A stretch of DNA of 34,452 nt from CAZFBA01 sp964517135 (GTDB taxonomy: Bacteria > Cyanobacteriota > Vampirovibrionia > JBFMGH01): the NCBI GenBank assembly GCA_964517135.1, contig CAZFBA010000039.1:1-34452 (forward strand), in the 5' to 3' direction. Positions 16,004 through 24,504 of the stretch are shown in pieces. Both the position numbers and the translations under genes were made by a program. Position 1 is the stretch's first letter. Every line of letters begins with the position of its first letter. Under the pieces are notes generated by a model. It was not told the DNA's origin and made no database searches. It was given only the letters and a program-made list of their open reading frames with translations.

Positions 16004-17170
16004 ATGACTCAATATACAACTGGCAAAATCGGTATGAGTGGCTCTGTAAACTCACCTGAAGCCTTTAAGCCTAAAGAAGATGCCGGTATAAAAGATGTTA
16101 GATCTGATATAGAAAAGGGAGCAACCTGGAATTATTTGCAAAGGTTTCATTATTTTTCTCATTTGCTGGGTGGAATGAAGTCAGTTGTTCATAGCAGATT
16201 CTTTTCTAAAAGACCACGGCCGTTTTCATTATCACATATGGTTACAAACAGGTGTAATTCTGATTGTCCTTATTGTTTTTGGAAGCATCACATAAAAGAA
16301 GATGAACTTTCTCTTGAAGAAATACAGAGAGTTTATCGTGAAGCAAAAAAAGAAGGCTTTATGACCAGCATAATCTGGGGAGGAGAGCCGCTTTTAAGAG
16401 ATGATCTGCCGCAAATATGCAAAGCTTCTCAGGATAATGGAATGTATACCAAGGTTGCAACCAACGGATATTTTCTTGAAGAAAGATCAGATTATGGCAA
16501 ATATGCTGATCTGACTTTTGTTTCAATTGATGCTGTAGGCTGTCACCACGATAAAATGCGTCGTACTGAAGGTTTATATGACAGAGCTACAAATGGTATA
16601 ACTCTTCTCAAGAAAAAATATCCTAAGATGAGAATATATATCTGTCATTGTGTATCAACTGAGAGCAACGGCAGAATTCAGGAAGTTGCCAACCTTGCTA
16701 AAGATCTGGGCATACTTCTCTATTTTGTTGTCAACAAAAGCAATCAGGATTTTCAGGACTGGCAGGGTAAAAATGAGGTCAAACAATACGAAAAAACAGA
16801 TGACGAACTGGCTGACGATTTCAGATTAATTAAAGACCTCAAAAATCAGGGCTACCCTATACGTAATTCTGATTATTTTATTGACTACATAATAAATAAA
16901 AAGAATCATTATACCTGTCACTGGCCTAAAGTAACACTTGTTATGTATTCTGATGGCAAAGTACTCAGATGCTATGATAGAAAACCTATTGCTGATCTCA
17001 GAAAACAATCTCTGGGTGAGGTTATTAGATCTTCAGAATATCGTTATATTGCTGAAAATAGTTCAAATTGCAAACTTGCCTGTCTTGGCAATTATGCTAT
17101 AGATAGTTCTGGCCTCTGGAATTTTGAATGGCAGGCTATACATTCTATTGCTCAATTTGCAATCGTATAA
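16004..17170 (+). CDS. Radical SAM protein, SPASM/Twitch-like C-terminus
   Basis: A 388-aa radical SAM enzyme. The Fe4S4 motif C-x3-C-x2-C is at Cys84, Cys88 and Cys91 (NRCNSDCPYC). The SAM-binding glycine motif IIWGGEPLL follows near 123, and VSIDAVG near 173. The C-terminus has more cysteines (HYTCHW, LRCYD, NCKLACLG) in the order expected for an auxiliary cluster. The first 75 residues are an extra polar region. GGAGG lies 13 nt before the ATG. It stands alone between divergent genes, with no recognisable precursor peptide next to it. Relatives modify peptides, lipids or cofactors; the substrate is unknown. Confidence 0.88.
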   Translation: MTQYTTGKIGMSGSVNSPEAFKPKEDAGIKDVRSDIEKGATWNYLQRFHYFSHLLGGMKSVVHSRFFSKRPRPFSLSHMVTNRCNSDCPYCFWKHHIKEDELSLEEIQRVYREAKKEGFMTSIIWGGEPLLRDDLPQICKASQDNGMYTKVATNGYFLEERSDYGKYADLTFVSIDAVGCHHDKMRRTEGLYDRATNGITLLKKKYPKMRIYICHCVSTESNGRIQEVANLAKDLGILLYFVVNKSNQDFQDWQGKNEVKQYEKTDDELADDFRLIKDLKNQGYPIRNSDYFIDYIINKKNHYTCHWPKVTLVMYSDGKVLRCYDRKPIADLRKQSLGEVIRSSEYRYIAENSSNCKLACLGNYAIDSSGLWNFEWQAIHSIAQFAIV

Positions 17171-17291
17171 ATCAGTCAATAAACAAGCTTTTAAGGGCTA
17201 TTTTTATTCTTAGGTAGTTTTAATCAATGTTATATTGCCATAATATCTGTCATGATGGCCGGAGAAAACCTGTATGTAGATAATATAGATT

Positions 17292-17978
17292 TTAAAGCTG
17301 CAAAAACTTAATTTTTCTGGCCTTTTCAACAAGTTCAACCGGATAAACTTCTGTAACCCTGTATACTTCATCATCGTCAAGTCCGGCCCCTTTTGCTACT
17401 GCCTGAGAAAACTCGAACGTAATCAGGTCTGTGCCTGTGTGAGCATCAGAATTAACTATCATCCTGGTTCCTGCTTCAACAGCCATTTTTGCAATATGGC
17501 CGTTAGCAATGCAATGCCCTTTTCGTGAAGATAATTCAAGATAGATGTTTTTTTCTGCTGCAAGTTTAGCCTGTTCCGGGGTTATGAACCCGGGATGAGC
17601 AATGATATCAATTAATCCTTCTTTGCATCTTACAGCAGCTTCGTTTATTTCTCCGGCAAATGGTTCAACAGGCGAATCACCATGAACAAGAATAACCTGT
17701 ACACCTAGATTTCTGGCCTTTTGAGCCAGCGGTTCCAGTTCTTCAGGATATATATAAGAAAGCTCAACACCTATTAATACTTCTAGTTTTTCGGGTGGGG
17801 TCATTTTTAAAAGGGTTTTAAAGTTATATACCAGTTCTTCAAGATTGGATTCATCAGCGTGGTCTGTCAGTGCTATTGCCTGATAGTTCATCTGCATTGC
17901 TTTGGTTATTACTTCACTCGGAAGCATAACACCGTCACTGTGAAATGTATGTATATGCAGGTCAATTCGTTTTGACAT
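17292..17978 (-). CDS. PHP-family phosphoesterase (histidinol-phosphatase-like)
   Basis: A 228-aa PHP-domain protein, with the metal-binding motifs in order: DLHIHTFHSDG at the N-terminus, LTDHAD, GVELS, HGDSPVEP, AHPG and NSDAHTG. These bind two or three metal ions and hydrolyse phosphoesters. The best match by eye is the group annotated as histidinol phosphate phosphatase domain proteins, so a histidine pathway role is possible; hisG is 15 kb away. The frame is open upstream to 18107, but those codons fall in a MITE copy. The true start is the ATG at 17978, preceded by AAGGA at about 12 nt. Confidence 0.88.
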   Translation of the reverse strand: MSKRIDLHIHTFHSDGVMLPSEVITKAMQMNYQAIALTDHADESNLEELVYNFKTLLKMTPPEKLEVLIGVELSYIYPEELEPLAQKARNLGVQVILVHGDSPVEPFAGEINEAAVRCKEGLIDIIAHPGFITPEQAKLAAEKNIYLELSSRKGHCIANGHIAKMAVEAGTRMIVNSDAHTGTDLITFEFSQAVAKGAGLDDDEVYRVTEVYPVELVEKARKIKFLQL

Positions 17979-18425
17979 AAGCTTTTTTGATCCTTTTGCT
18001 GGTTGTTTTACTATTAAGAGATTTACATAATTATAAAATAAAAGTTTTAAGATCAGTGCATAACTTAAAAATTTTTCGATTTTCAAAACTCGTGCCATGA
18101 CTGTCACCTGACCCCATAAAGGGGGCAGCGCCCCCTTTCGCCTGCTTTGCAGGCTATCCCCCGGGGTATTGAGTGTTTTCTTGTGATCTTTCTAAGCAAG
18201 TGGTTGCCTGCTCATTCAACCCAAATCTTCACTTTTTAAATTTTTGAAAATCGAAAACAAAAAGTCTATTGTTATAGTTATGCATTAGTCATATTAAAAA
18301 AAACCGGTAAACATTTTTCCTGATGATGGGCAGGATGCTTTATTAATGCCTGAAAAGCACTTTTATAGCCAGATTATTAAAATCTGTTCAGGTTAAAAAA
18401 GTTTTTTAAGTAATTCTGATTAATA
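17979..18425. other. Intergenic region dominated by a MITE copy
   Basis: The element at 18051-18290 fills most of the gap, ending 72 bp before the PHP start codon. To its right lie short AT-rich hairpins (CAGATT..AATCTG at about 18371-18389) that may end transcription of the His-rich protein gene. Confidence 0.6.
18051..18290. mobile_element. MITE-like element, copy 1 (about 240 bp)
   Basis: The ends are imperfect terminal inverted repeats: GATCAGTGCATAAC at the left and GTTATGCATTAGTC at the right, followed inward by TTTTCGATTTTCAAAA and its complement. The centre has two strong hairpins: AAAGGGGGC-AGC-GCCCCCTTT (18118-18138) and GCCTGC-TTT-GCAGGC (18140-18154). A second full copy at 31314-31552 is similar over its whole length. 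It encodes no transposase, so it would be non-autonomous. Confidence 0.8.
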
Positions 18426-19514
18426 CTAGATCATATCAGGATTAACTACTTTGAAAACCTTTGTGCTGCCTTCATCTACAGGTAAATAGTAGGTGTTATT
18501 AACCTGTAAAATGGTTTGACCATTTATATCAACCTCATCAAATCCATCTGGAATATAGGGTACAGTTGCGCCCATCGGTGGAGCAACGACATTATAGGTT
18601 CCTGTGGATTGATTAAAAACATAAAAGGTGCCAAAGTAGTAATAGTATTGAATTCCATTGGCAGAAACTGACAGATATCCATCAGGTATTGATTGTACCT
18701 GCAAACCTGCGGGAGGTTCTGTTACCTGATAACCATTATCACTGTGGACATAGTATACGCCTTCGTTATAATAATATTTTGTATTATTTTCAGCACTATA
18801 TATAGTTGCCATTGTGAGGGGCAGTGTCCCTATAAAGGTACCCAGAGCTACTCCCCAGGGGTAATGGTAATTATAGCCATTCCACCAGCCACGCCAGTAG
18901 GGGCCTACATGGTAATGGTGATAACGCCAGTCAGGGTAATAATTGTTTATTGTGGTATTACGTACTCTAACATTCTTGTGTATATTGACATTTTTATGTA
19001 TGTTTATGTCTTTATGGTTATGATGATTGTAGGGATGATGATTATGTATGTAGTCATGATGATTAATACTGCCATGATGTGGTGTATCATGTTTGCGGTG
19101 ATCATAATCTGAGGGCTTATGAGTATCATGATGGTTTATATTACCGTGAGGTGTGACGTTATGAGGTTTATAAGGATGAATATTATTATGTGGTGTTATA
19201 TTATGATTTGTATGATGATTATAACCCGGGTGAACCATCCCTCCATGATGAGCACCTCCAGCATGGGCTCCACCGCCACTGCCATGATGAGTTTTACTGC
19301 TATGATGACTGCCACTATGATGAACCCCACCGCTGCTGTGGTGGCTGCCACCGTGATGAACCCCACCGCCGTGTCCCTTTGTGGCTATAAGAGTGCCAGA
19401 AAGGTTGTAACCAGAATCTGCTATCTCTTTATTTTCTGCATTAGCAGAATGCTGAAAAGCTGATAACATACATATCATTGTAAATATCAATAAACAATAT
19501 AATTTACGCTTCAT
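18426..19514 (-). CDS. Exported His/Gly-rich protein, DUF6515-like
   Basis: A 362-aa protein. The N-terminus is a signal peptide (MKRKLYCLLIFTMICMLSAF, cleavage probable after ANA near residue 26). Residues about 48-185 are a low-complexity His/Gly/Ser/Asn region with repeated GGVHHSG, NHH and HHGS units, which could bind divalent metals. The C-terminal half has two repeated Tyr-rich units (YYYNEGVYYVHSDNGYQV and YYYYFGTFYVFNQSTGTYNV), each followed by a PP(A/M)G segment, as in DUF6515 proteins. AGGA lies 8 nt before the ATG. Together with the next gene upstream it forms a pair of exported proteins on the same strand, 50 bp apart. Function unknown. Confidence 0.8.
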   Translation of the reverse strand: MKRKLYCLLIFTMICMLSAFQHSANAENKEIADSGYNLSGTLIATKGHGGGVHHGGSHHSSGGVHHSGSHHSSKTHHGSGGGAHAGGAHHGGMVHPGYNHHTNHNITPHNNIHPYKPHNVTPHGNINHHDTHKPSDYDHRKHDTPHHGSINHHDYIHNHHPYNHHNHKDINIHKNVNIHKNVRVRNTTINNYYPDWRYHHYHVGPYWRGWWNGYNYHYPWGVALGTFIGTLPLTMATIYSAENNTKYYYNEGVYYVHSDNGYQVTEPPAGLQVQSIPDGYLSVSANGIQYYYYFGTFYVFNQSTGTYNVVAPPMGATVPYIPDGFDEVDINGQTILQVNNTYYLPVDEGSTKVFKVVNPDMI

Positions 19515-19564
19515 AATTTATTCCTATCTAAGACTTGTATGCAGAATCAATACATAAGTATTGG

Positions 19565-20176
19565 TTATCTGTCATTAATTTCTACCTCTACTTCTTCAAT
19601 TTTAATCGTTTCTTGCCGGGCTATTGCTGCCGGAAATGAAAAATGCAGGTTAATTATCTTCCAGTTGTCATCAATTTTTTGAAATACCATAGTTATTCTG
19701 GATTTAATAACATGTTCTGTTTCATCCTCTGTCTTATAAACAGCCAGTGCAATAGCATTCAGCCAGGCAACTTTCCCTTCCCCAAAGATATAAAGCCAGG
19801 GAATATTAACATCAAAATCATCCATTGCCTTAAAATCGTGTTCAAATACTTCTTTAATGTTGTTTTTACCTACTAAAATAGCCCGGGAGCCACTACCAAT
19901 AAAGACAACATGCTCATTATCCGGCAGAGTTTCAAGCACTGCGTCAAGGTTTTCATGCAGATATCCTACCATAAACTGGTCAAAAACTTTGTGTACATCT
20001 TCATAACCTTCTTCGATATAGTTTGTTAGCGGGTGACCATCTTGATTGATGGCTGCTTCTGATGTGCTAACGTCTGCTATGAACTGCTTGTTAGCAGGTT
20101 GACTTTCTGCAAAAGCCTGATTATAAGATATCAGGCTGCAAATAAGAATCATTACCGTAAAAAAACTTTTTTTCAT
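19565..20176 (-). CDS. Exported SnoaL-like (NTF2-fold) protein
   Basis: A 203-aa protein with a signal peptide (MKKSFFTVMILICSLISY, cleavage near AFA at 23). The mature part has the cone-shaped NTF2/SnoaL pattern: a helical start (VHKVFDQFMVGYLHENLDAV), GSRAILVGKNNIKEVFEHDF, then strands ending DNWKIINLHFSFP. Such domains bind small ligands or act as isomerases or calcium/calmodulin-type association modules; the sequence does not say which. AGGAG precedes the ATG. It is probably co-transcribed with the His-rich protein gene downstream. Confidence 0.8.
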   Translation of the reverse strand: MKKSFFTVMILICSLISYNQAFAESQPANKQFIADVSTSEAAINQDGHPLTNYIEEGYEDVHKVFDQFMVGYLHENLDAVLETLPDNEHVVFIGSGSRAILVGKNNIKEVFEHDFKAMDDFDVNIPWLYIFGEGKVAWLNAIALAVYKTEDETEHVIKSRITMVFQKIDDNWKIINLHFSFPAAIARQETIKIEEVEVEINDR

Positions 20177-20399
20177 AATCTTTCCACTCCTCTAAACTGG
20201 CAATATTATACCTCAAAAGAAAATTGAAATATGCAATTAAAAGAACAATTTATATTGATAAAAGGTTTTTAGGTTCTTTTATTCTGAAAATCATTGATAA
20301 AATGACCTGAATGCAGACTGATCTTGAATTTTATTTTTGTGCTAGATTACAGGTATAACTAGAAGTTATTTTTTTGGCAACAATCAGAAAGGGGCAATA

Positions 20400-21905
20400 A
20401 TGATAAAAAGTATTTGTAGTTTTTGTGTATTTCTTTTTGCCCTGAGTATAAGCTTTAGCACTGTTTATGCACAGGATTTGCCTGAAATAGAATCTTTACA
20501 GGGCTTTGACGCCGAAATAAACCAGCTCATGCAAGAATGGCATGTGCCCGGAATGGCTATTGCTATTGTCAAAAAGGATAAAGTCATTTATATGAACTGC
20601 TCTGGTTATAGAGATCTTGAAAAAAAGCTTCCTGTAACACCTGATACTCTTTTTGCCATTGGCTCTGACTCAAAAGCATTCACAACAACAGCTCTTGGTA
20701 TACTGGTTGATGAAGATAAAATCGATTTTAACAAGCCATTAAAATACTATATGCCTGAATTTAAACTTGCTGATGAGTATGCATCAAATCATGCAACAAC
20801 AAGAGATCTTATGTTACATATTACAGGTATTTCCCGTAATGATGTTATCCTGGCAAACACTTCATGCAACAGAAAAGAACTTATTAATAAGCTTCAATAC
20901 CTTCAACCATTTGCAGAACTGCGGCAGCAATGGCGCTATAATAACTTTATGTATGTTACACTGGGCTATCTGATTGAAAAAATCTCTGGCAAAACCTGGG
21001 AGAACTATGTGCAGGAAAAGATTTTAGATCCTCTTGAAATGGATTCTACTAACTTTTCAGTCTTAGACTCACAAAAAACTGATAACTATTCCTTGCCTTA
21101 TAACTCAGATGAAGAGGGGGCCAAACCTGTACCCTTTGAAAATGCTGATAGCTTCTGCCCGGCTGGAGGAATCAACTCAACAATCAATGATATGTCTAAA
21201 TGGCTTATTCTTAACCTAAATAAAGGTAAATATAAAGACAAAGAGTTAATTTCATCTGAAATGATGGATGAAATTCATACCCCGGGCTTTATAATGCCAA
21301 AAGCATTACCCTGGGATGAGTTATATTACGAAAGTTATGCTTATGCCTGGGGAGCAACCAAATATAATGATGTTCCAATTCTCAGGCATGACGGCCAAAT
21401 AAGAGGCTTTCACGCCAGTATATTTCTTTTGCCTGAACAAAACCTCGGTATTGTTGCACTTTCTAATGGCAGAACCATCTTGCCACACGTAACAAGTATG
21501 TTTGCAATAGACCGTTTGCTTGGCAATGACAGAATAAACTGGAGCAAACGTTTTAAAGATCGCAACAAAAAAGAAGCTGAAACATCAAAAAAAGCTGAAG
21601 AAGACTTTCTGAAAACACAGATCAAAAATACAAAACCTTCTTTGCCTCTGACAAGGTACACCGGAACCTACTATAACGATGCTTACGGGCCATTTGATTT
21701 GAAAATGAAAAACAATAAACTGGTAGCTACCTACAATAACATTAGTTATCCGGTGTCTCATTTTCACTATGATATATTTACAATGGAGGATGAGGAGTCT
21801 AAAATACCTGTACAGTTTGATATGAATCTCAAAGGTGAAATATCTACACTGAAAGTACCTTTCGACCCTGACATAAGTGAAGTAACATTTAAACGCAGGA
21901 AGTAG
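20400..21905 (+). CDS. Exported beta-lactamase-family serine hydrolase
   Basis: A 501-aa class C-like serine hydrolase. A signal peptide (cleavage after VYA, residue 24) is followed by the catalytic domain. The nucleophile motif SxxK is Ser89-Asp-Ser-Lys92, the YxN motif is Tyr180-Asn-Asn182, and the third motif is His330-Asp-Gly332 (HDG rather than KTG). The last 110 residues, after a charged helical linker (about 385-410), look like the DUF3471 beta domain. This architecture is seen in esterases, D-aminopeptidases and peptidoglycan-acting enzymes more often than in true beta-lactamases. AAGGGGC lies 4 nt before the ATG. It ends in TAG. Confidence 0.92.
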   Translation: MIKSICSFCVFLFALSISFSTVYAQDLPEIESLQGFDAEINQLMQEWHVPGMAIAIVKKDKVIYMNCSGYRDLEKKLPVTPDTLFAIGSDSKAFTTTALGILVDEDKIDFNKPLKYYMPEFKLADEYASNHATTRDLMLHITGISRNDVILANTSCNRKELINKLQYLQPFAELRQQWRYNNFMYVTLGYLIEKISGKTWENYVQEKILDPLEMDSTNFSVLDSQKTDNYSLPYNSDEEGAKPVPFENADSFCPAGGINSTINDMSKWLILNLNKGKYKDKELISSEMMDEIHTPGFIMPKALPWDELYYESYAYAWGATKYNDVPILRHDGQIRGFHASIFLLPEQNLGIVALSNGRTILPHVTSMFAIDRLLGNDRINWSKRFKDRNKKEAETSKKAEEDFLKTQIKNTKPSLPLTRYTGTYYNDAYGPFDLKMKNNKLVATYNNISYPVSHFHYDIFTMEDEESKIPVQFDMNLKGEISTLKVPFDPDISEVTFKRRK

Positions 21906-21973
21906 TCAACAAATACATTAGTCAACAAATATAATACTAATTTTAAAACTTATTCATAACAGGAACCTCTGAT

Positions 21974-22068
21974 TGATTAAGAAATTACTGATTCCAGCCA
22001 AAGCAGGGAGGGGGTTAAAAAAACCGCTGTGCGGTTTTTTTAACCCCCGACACTAATTTCTTGAATCA
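21974..22068. repeat. Nested inverted repeat around a terminator
   Basis: Outer arms TGATTAAGAAATTA (21974-21987) and TAATTTCTTGAATCA (22054-22068) flank the perfect 18-bp stem at 22010-22048. Each outer arm is related to dispersed repeat B. The structure may be a small element that carries a terminator. Confidence 0.55.
22010..22048. terminator. Bidirectional intrinsic terminator
   Basis: A perfect 18-bp stem GGGGGTTAAAAAAACCGC with a TGT loop, listed here as the terminator core. It lies between two converging genes (serine hydrolase on plus, glutamine synthetase homologue on minus). Confidence 0.8.
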
Positions 22069-22084
22069 GTTACCTTTTGATGGC

Positions 22085-22165
22085 AACGTAGTATCAGCAA
22101 TCAGATTTCATAAGGTAAAGGGCTAATTATAGAAGTGTTTAATTTGTTATGCCGTTTAGTATAAA
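22085..22165 (-). repeat. Dispersed repeat A, inverted copy
   Basis: On the minus strand this reads TATACTAAACGGCATAACAA, then ATTAAACA, and further on TATGAAATCTGATTGCT. It aligns with 3260-3320. The copy abuts the stop codon of the glutamine synthetase homologue. Confidence 0.65.
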
Positions 22166-22167
22166 AC

Positions 22168-23652
22168 CTAGCCGCAATGAATATATCTATCAACAATGTT
22201 TTTCAATGCATCAGCATTTCCAAACATACGTTCACTGAGATCTTTATCGTTAAAAGCTTTTAAATCGGCTGCTATTTTGTCAATCATACCCGGAGGAAAG
22301 ACTGAATTTCTTTCATATATTTCACGGTCTTTTAAGAGCATTTCTGCTGCTTCATAACAGGATTTTGGCAATTGCTTCAGATGTTTTAAAGAGCTGGCAT
22401 CAACATTGACATACAATTTGTTTGCCACATCAATTGAATCAGGGTTTTCCAGCCCAAATAATGCTGCAACAGTCATACCTGCTAAAAGTTGATGAGCATT
22501 TGCGCTGCCATCCGGGCTTCTGAGTTCAACTGTTTGGCTGTTAATGTATTCCTGATGTTCTATTATCTCCTGGGGGTTTGCATCTTTGATCATTTCGTCA
22601 ACCCCATGTCCACTCAGTGGAACTCTGATAAGTACTGATCTATTTCTATCACCCCAGCATATGCTTGTTGGGGCTTCTTGATGAGGAACCAGCCTTAAAA
22701 ACGAAGTGGGAACAGTATTACCAAAAGCCGTAAGTGAAGGAGCAAGAAGCAAATAACCTGCAATAAGTTTTTTAGCCACATCGCTCAATTTATTACCATC
22801 AACCATCATATTTTTACCGTCTTTAACCAGCCTTGAATGTATATGAAGACCACTACCGGCATGTCCAACTATGATTTTAGGTGCGAAGCTTATCTCAAGA
22901 TGGTGTTTATAAGCAATTTCTCTAATGGCCCATTTAGCAAGCAAGATTTGATCTGCTGCATCTTCGATCGGTACTGGCAAAAACTCTATCTCATGCTGTA
23001 CCATCTGAATGTTATTATTGATTATATTTCCTACTTCAGCATGTCCATATTTTATTTTGCCACCTATTTCACTGATAGCCTTCATTGCCTCTTTTCTGAT
23101 GGCTCCCCATTTAGAAAATGGATGTGATTCATGGTATCCCCTTTGTTCTAAAATAGGATAAATAGTATCAACTTCCGAAAAAAGATAATACTCAAGTTCT
23201 CCCATTGCTTCTAACGTAAACCCTGTTTGTTCTTTCAGTGCATTATGAGCTTTTTTAATAATATATTCAGGTGAACTTTCCAGTGGTTTACCTTCACTTG
23301 TGTAGAAAGAACACATTAAATCAATCGTAGGAAACTCAGCAAAAGGATCAACAAAGGCGCTTCTATACCTGGGAATAACATAAAGATCACTCGAAGAAGC
23401 ACTAATATATGGAAAAAGGCTTGACCCATCAACACGCTCACCGGCAGATAAAATGCTATCAAGATGTTTTTTACTATTAATAATAAAATTAAGCTTTTTT
23501 AACCGGCCGTCCCCTCCAACGTACCTGAAATTAACCATTTTAATGTTATTTTCCTGAATAAATTTAATAATATCATTCTTTGTAAAATCACTTGATGTTT
23601 TTTTTAAATATTGAACAAGCTTATTAGGGTTTAATTCAATTTCTTCAAACAT
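22168..23652 (-). CDS. Divergent glutamine synthetase family protein
   Basis: A 494-aa GlnA-type ligase. Recognisable parts are DGSS near residue 75, the ELEYYLF glutamates, HAEVGN...MVQHEIEF, GSGLHIHSRL (nucleotide site), NRSVLIRVP and ELRSPDG. Two usually conserved patches differ. Canonical SYKRLVPGYEAP reads SFLRLVPHQEAP here, and NPYLA reads NAHQLLAG. So it is a member of the family, but may use a substrate other than ammonia plus glutamate. I use ATG 23652, just after GGGTGAG; a GTG three codons upstream (23661) with AGAGG 11 nt away is equally possible. Confidence 0.85.
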   Translation of the reverse strand: MFEEIELNPNKLVQYLKKTSSDFTKNDIIKFIQENNIKMVNFRYVGGDGRLKKLNFIINSKKHLDSILSAGERVDGSSLFPYISASSSDLYVIPRYRSAFVDPFAEFPTIDLMCSFYTSEGKPLESSPEYIIKKAHNALKEQTGFTLEAMGELEYYLFSEVDTIYPILEQRGYHESHPFSKWGAIRKEAMKAISEIGGKIKYGHAEVGNIINNNIQMVQHEIEFLPVPIEDAADQILLAKWAIREIAYKHHLEISFAPKIIVGHAGSGLHIHSRLVKDGKNMMVDGNKLSDVAKKLIAGYLLLAPSLTAFGNTVPTSFLRLVPHQEAPTSICWGDRNRSVLIRVPLSGHGVDEMIKDANPQEIIEHQEYINSQTVELRSPDGSANAHQLLAGMTVAALFGLENPDSIDVANKLYVNVDASSLKHLKQLPKSCYEAAEMLLKDREIYERNSVFPPGMIDKIAADLKAFNDKDLSERMFGNADALKNIVDRYIHCG

Positions 23653-23741
23653 ATCTCTCACCCGCTTTAAGACCTCTAATGAACTATCATTATTTCACTA
23701 AAAAAATTAATATCAAGGGAAGGTTCAAAAAAGCCATGTTA

Positions 23742-23770
23742 AAACCCGGCATCACTGGATACCGGGCTTT
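23742..23770 (-). terminator. Terminator of the Asn-rich protein gene
   Basis: AACCCGG and CCGGGCTT pair around ATCACTGGAT. On the minus strand the stem is followed by GGTTTTAACAT, 24 bp past the stop of the Asn-rich gene. Confidence 0.65.
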
Positions 23771-23793
23771 GAACTTATTCTTTGAGTTTTTAG

Positions 23794-24462
23794 TTATGTG
23801 AGTATATTTAAATGGGAATTATTATCAGCGAAACCATTGAAGTTATTGATCATACCGGCAAAGTTGTTGAAGTTTACAACTGAACCGCCCTGAGCATTAA
23901 TGTTAGCATTGTTGATGAAGCCATCATTCTGAATATTGAATAAGCTGCCTGGTTTATTGCCTACGTTTTGAGTTGTCAGGTTGTTGATTGAACCGGTTGA
24001 AGTATTGTGAACATTAAATTCACCAGCCCAATAGCCAGTTAAGTTCATGTTATTCCAGGCACCAGCGTTCTGAACGTTTGTCAGGTCTTTTGAATCATAT
24101 AAGCTTGCGTTATTTACAAAACCAGACTGTGTATTAGCAATGTTGGTTACACCACCGTGAAGAGTTCTTGTATTCAGATTATTTGTTGAACCATTATTTA
24201 CAAAATTAAAGTTAGCACCATTACCGTTAGCAACAGAATTAAGGTTTGCCATATGGCCATTATTAACAATATTGGTTGTGCCGCTGTCATTTTGTCTCCA
24301 GGTGTTAATGTTGGAGCTTGTGTTTTGCATATATCCGTTGTTGGCGATATTGGTTACACCGCCGCCTGCATTTTGAACCTGAGTATTTTGAATTGCTCCA
24401 TTGTTTTGAACATTAACCATTCCGCCCTGAGTGTTAAGATTTAAATTTCCAATATAACCCAT
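23794..24462 (-). CDS. Asn-rich tandem-repeat protein, predicted beta-solenoid
   Basis: A 222-aa protein made almost entirely of about ten degenerate repeats of 20-26 residues. The unit is roughly GG-x-V-x-N-(I/V)-x-N-N-G-x-(M/I)-x-N, for example GGVTNIANNGYMQNT, GTTNIVNNGHMANLN and GSLFNIQNDGFINNANI. Regular hydrophobic positions flanked by Asn ladders and Gly turns predict a right-handed parallel beta-helix. It has no signal peptide, no membrane segment and one Asp/Lys-poor surface. ATG 24462 is chosen because AGGAGG lies 6 nt upstream; an ATG at 24489 has no site. It has its own terminator and a consensus -10. It is not related by eye to pentapeptide or curlin repeats. Function unknown. 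Confidence 0.85.
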   Translation of the reverse strand: MGYIGNLNLNTQGGMVNVQNNGAIQNTQVQNAGGGVTNIANNGYMQNTSSNINTWRQNDSGTTNIVNNGHMANLNSVANGNGANFNFVNNGSTNNLNTRTLHGGVTNIANTQSGFVNNASLYDSKDLTNVQNAGAWNNMNLTGYWAGEFNVHNTSTGSINNLTTQNVGNKPGSLFNIQNDGFINNANINAQGGSVVNFNNFAGMINNFNGFADNNSHLNILT

Positions 24463-24498
24463 AAAATTCCTCCTTTTTATTATAAACATTCCTACTGA

Positions 24499-24504
24499 AT
24501 TATA
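24499..24504 (-). promoter_or_regulatory. -10 element of the Asn-rich protein gene
   Basis: On the minus strand this reads TATAAT, 36 nt before the ATG at 24462. No good -35 is present (ATAGGT at 17-bp spacing). Confidence 0.4.

Noticed and set aside
17979..18107. 43-residue N-terminal extension of the PHP protein
   Set aside because: It is partly encoded by the MITE end and lacks a ribosome site. The PHP motif begins directly after the ATG at 17978.
18693..19463. Long plus-strand ORFs opposite the His-rich protein
   Set aside because: They mirror the biased codons of the His/Gly-rich gene on the other strand, lack ribosome sites and have meaningless composition.
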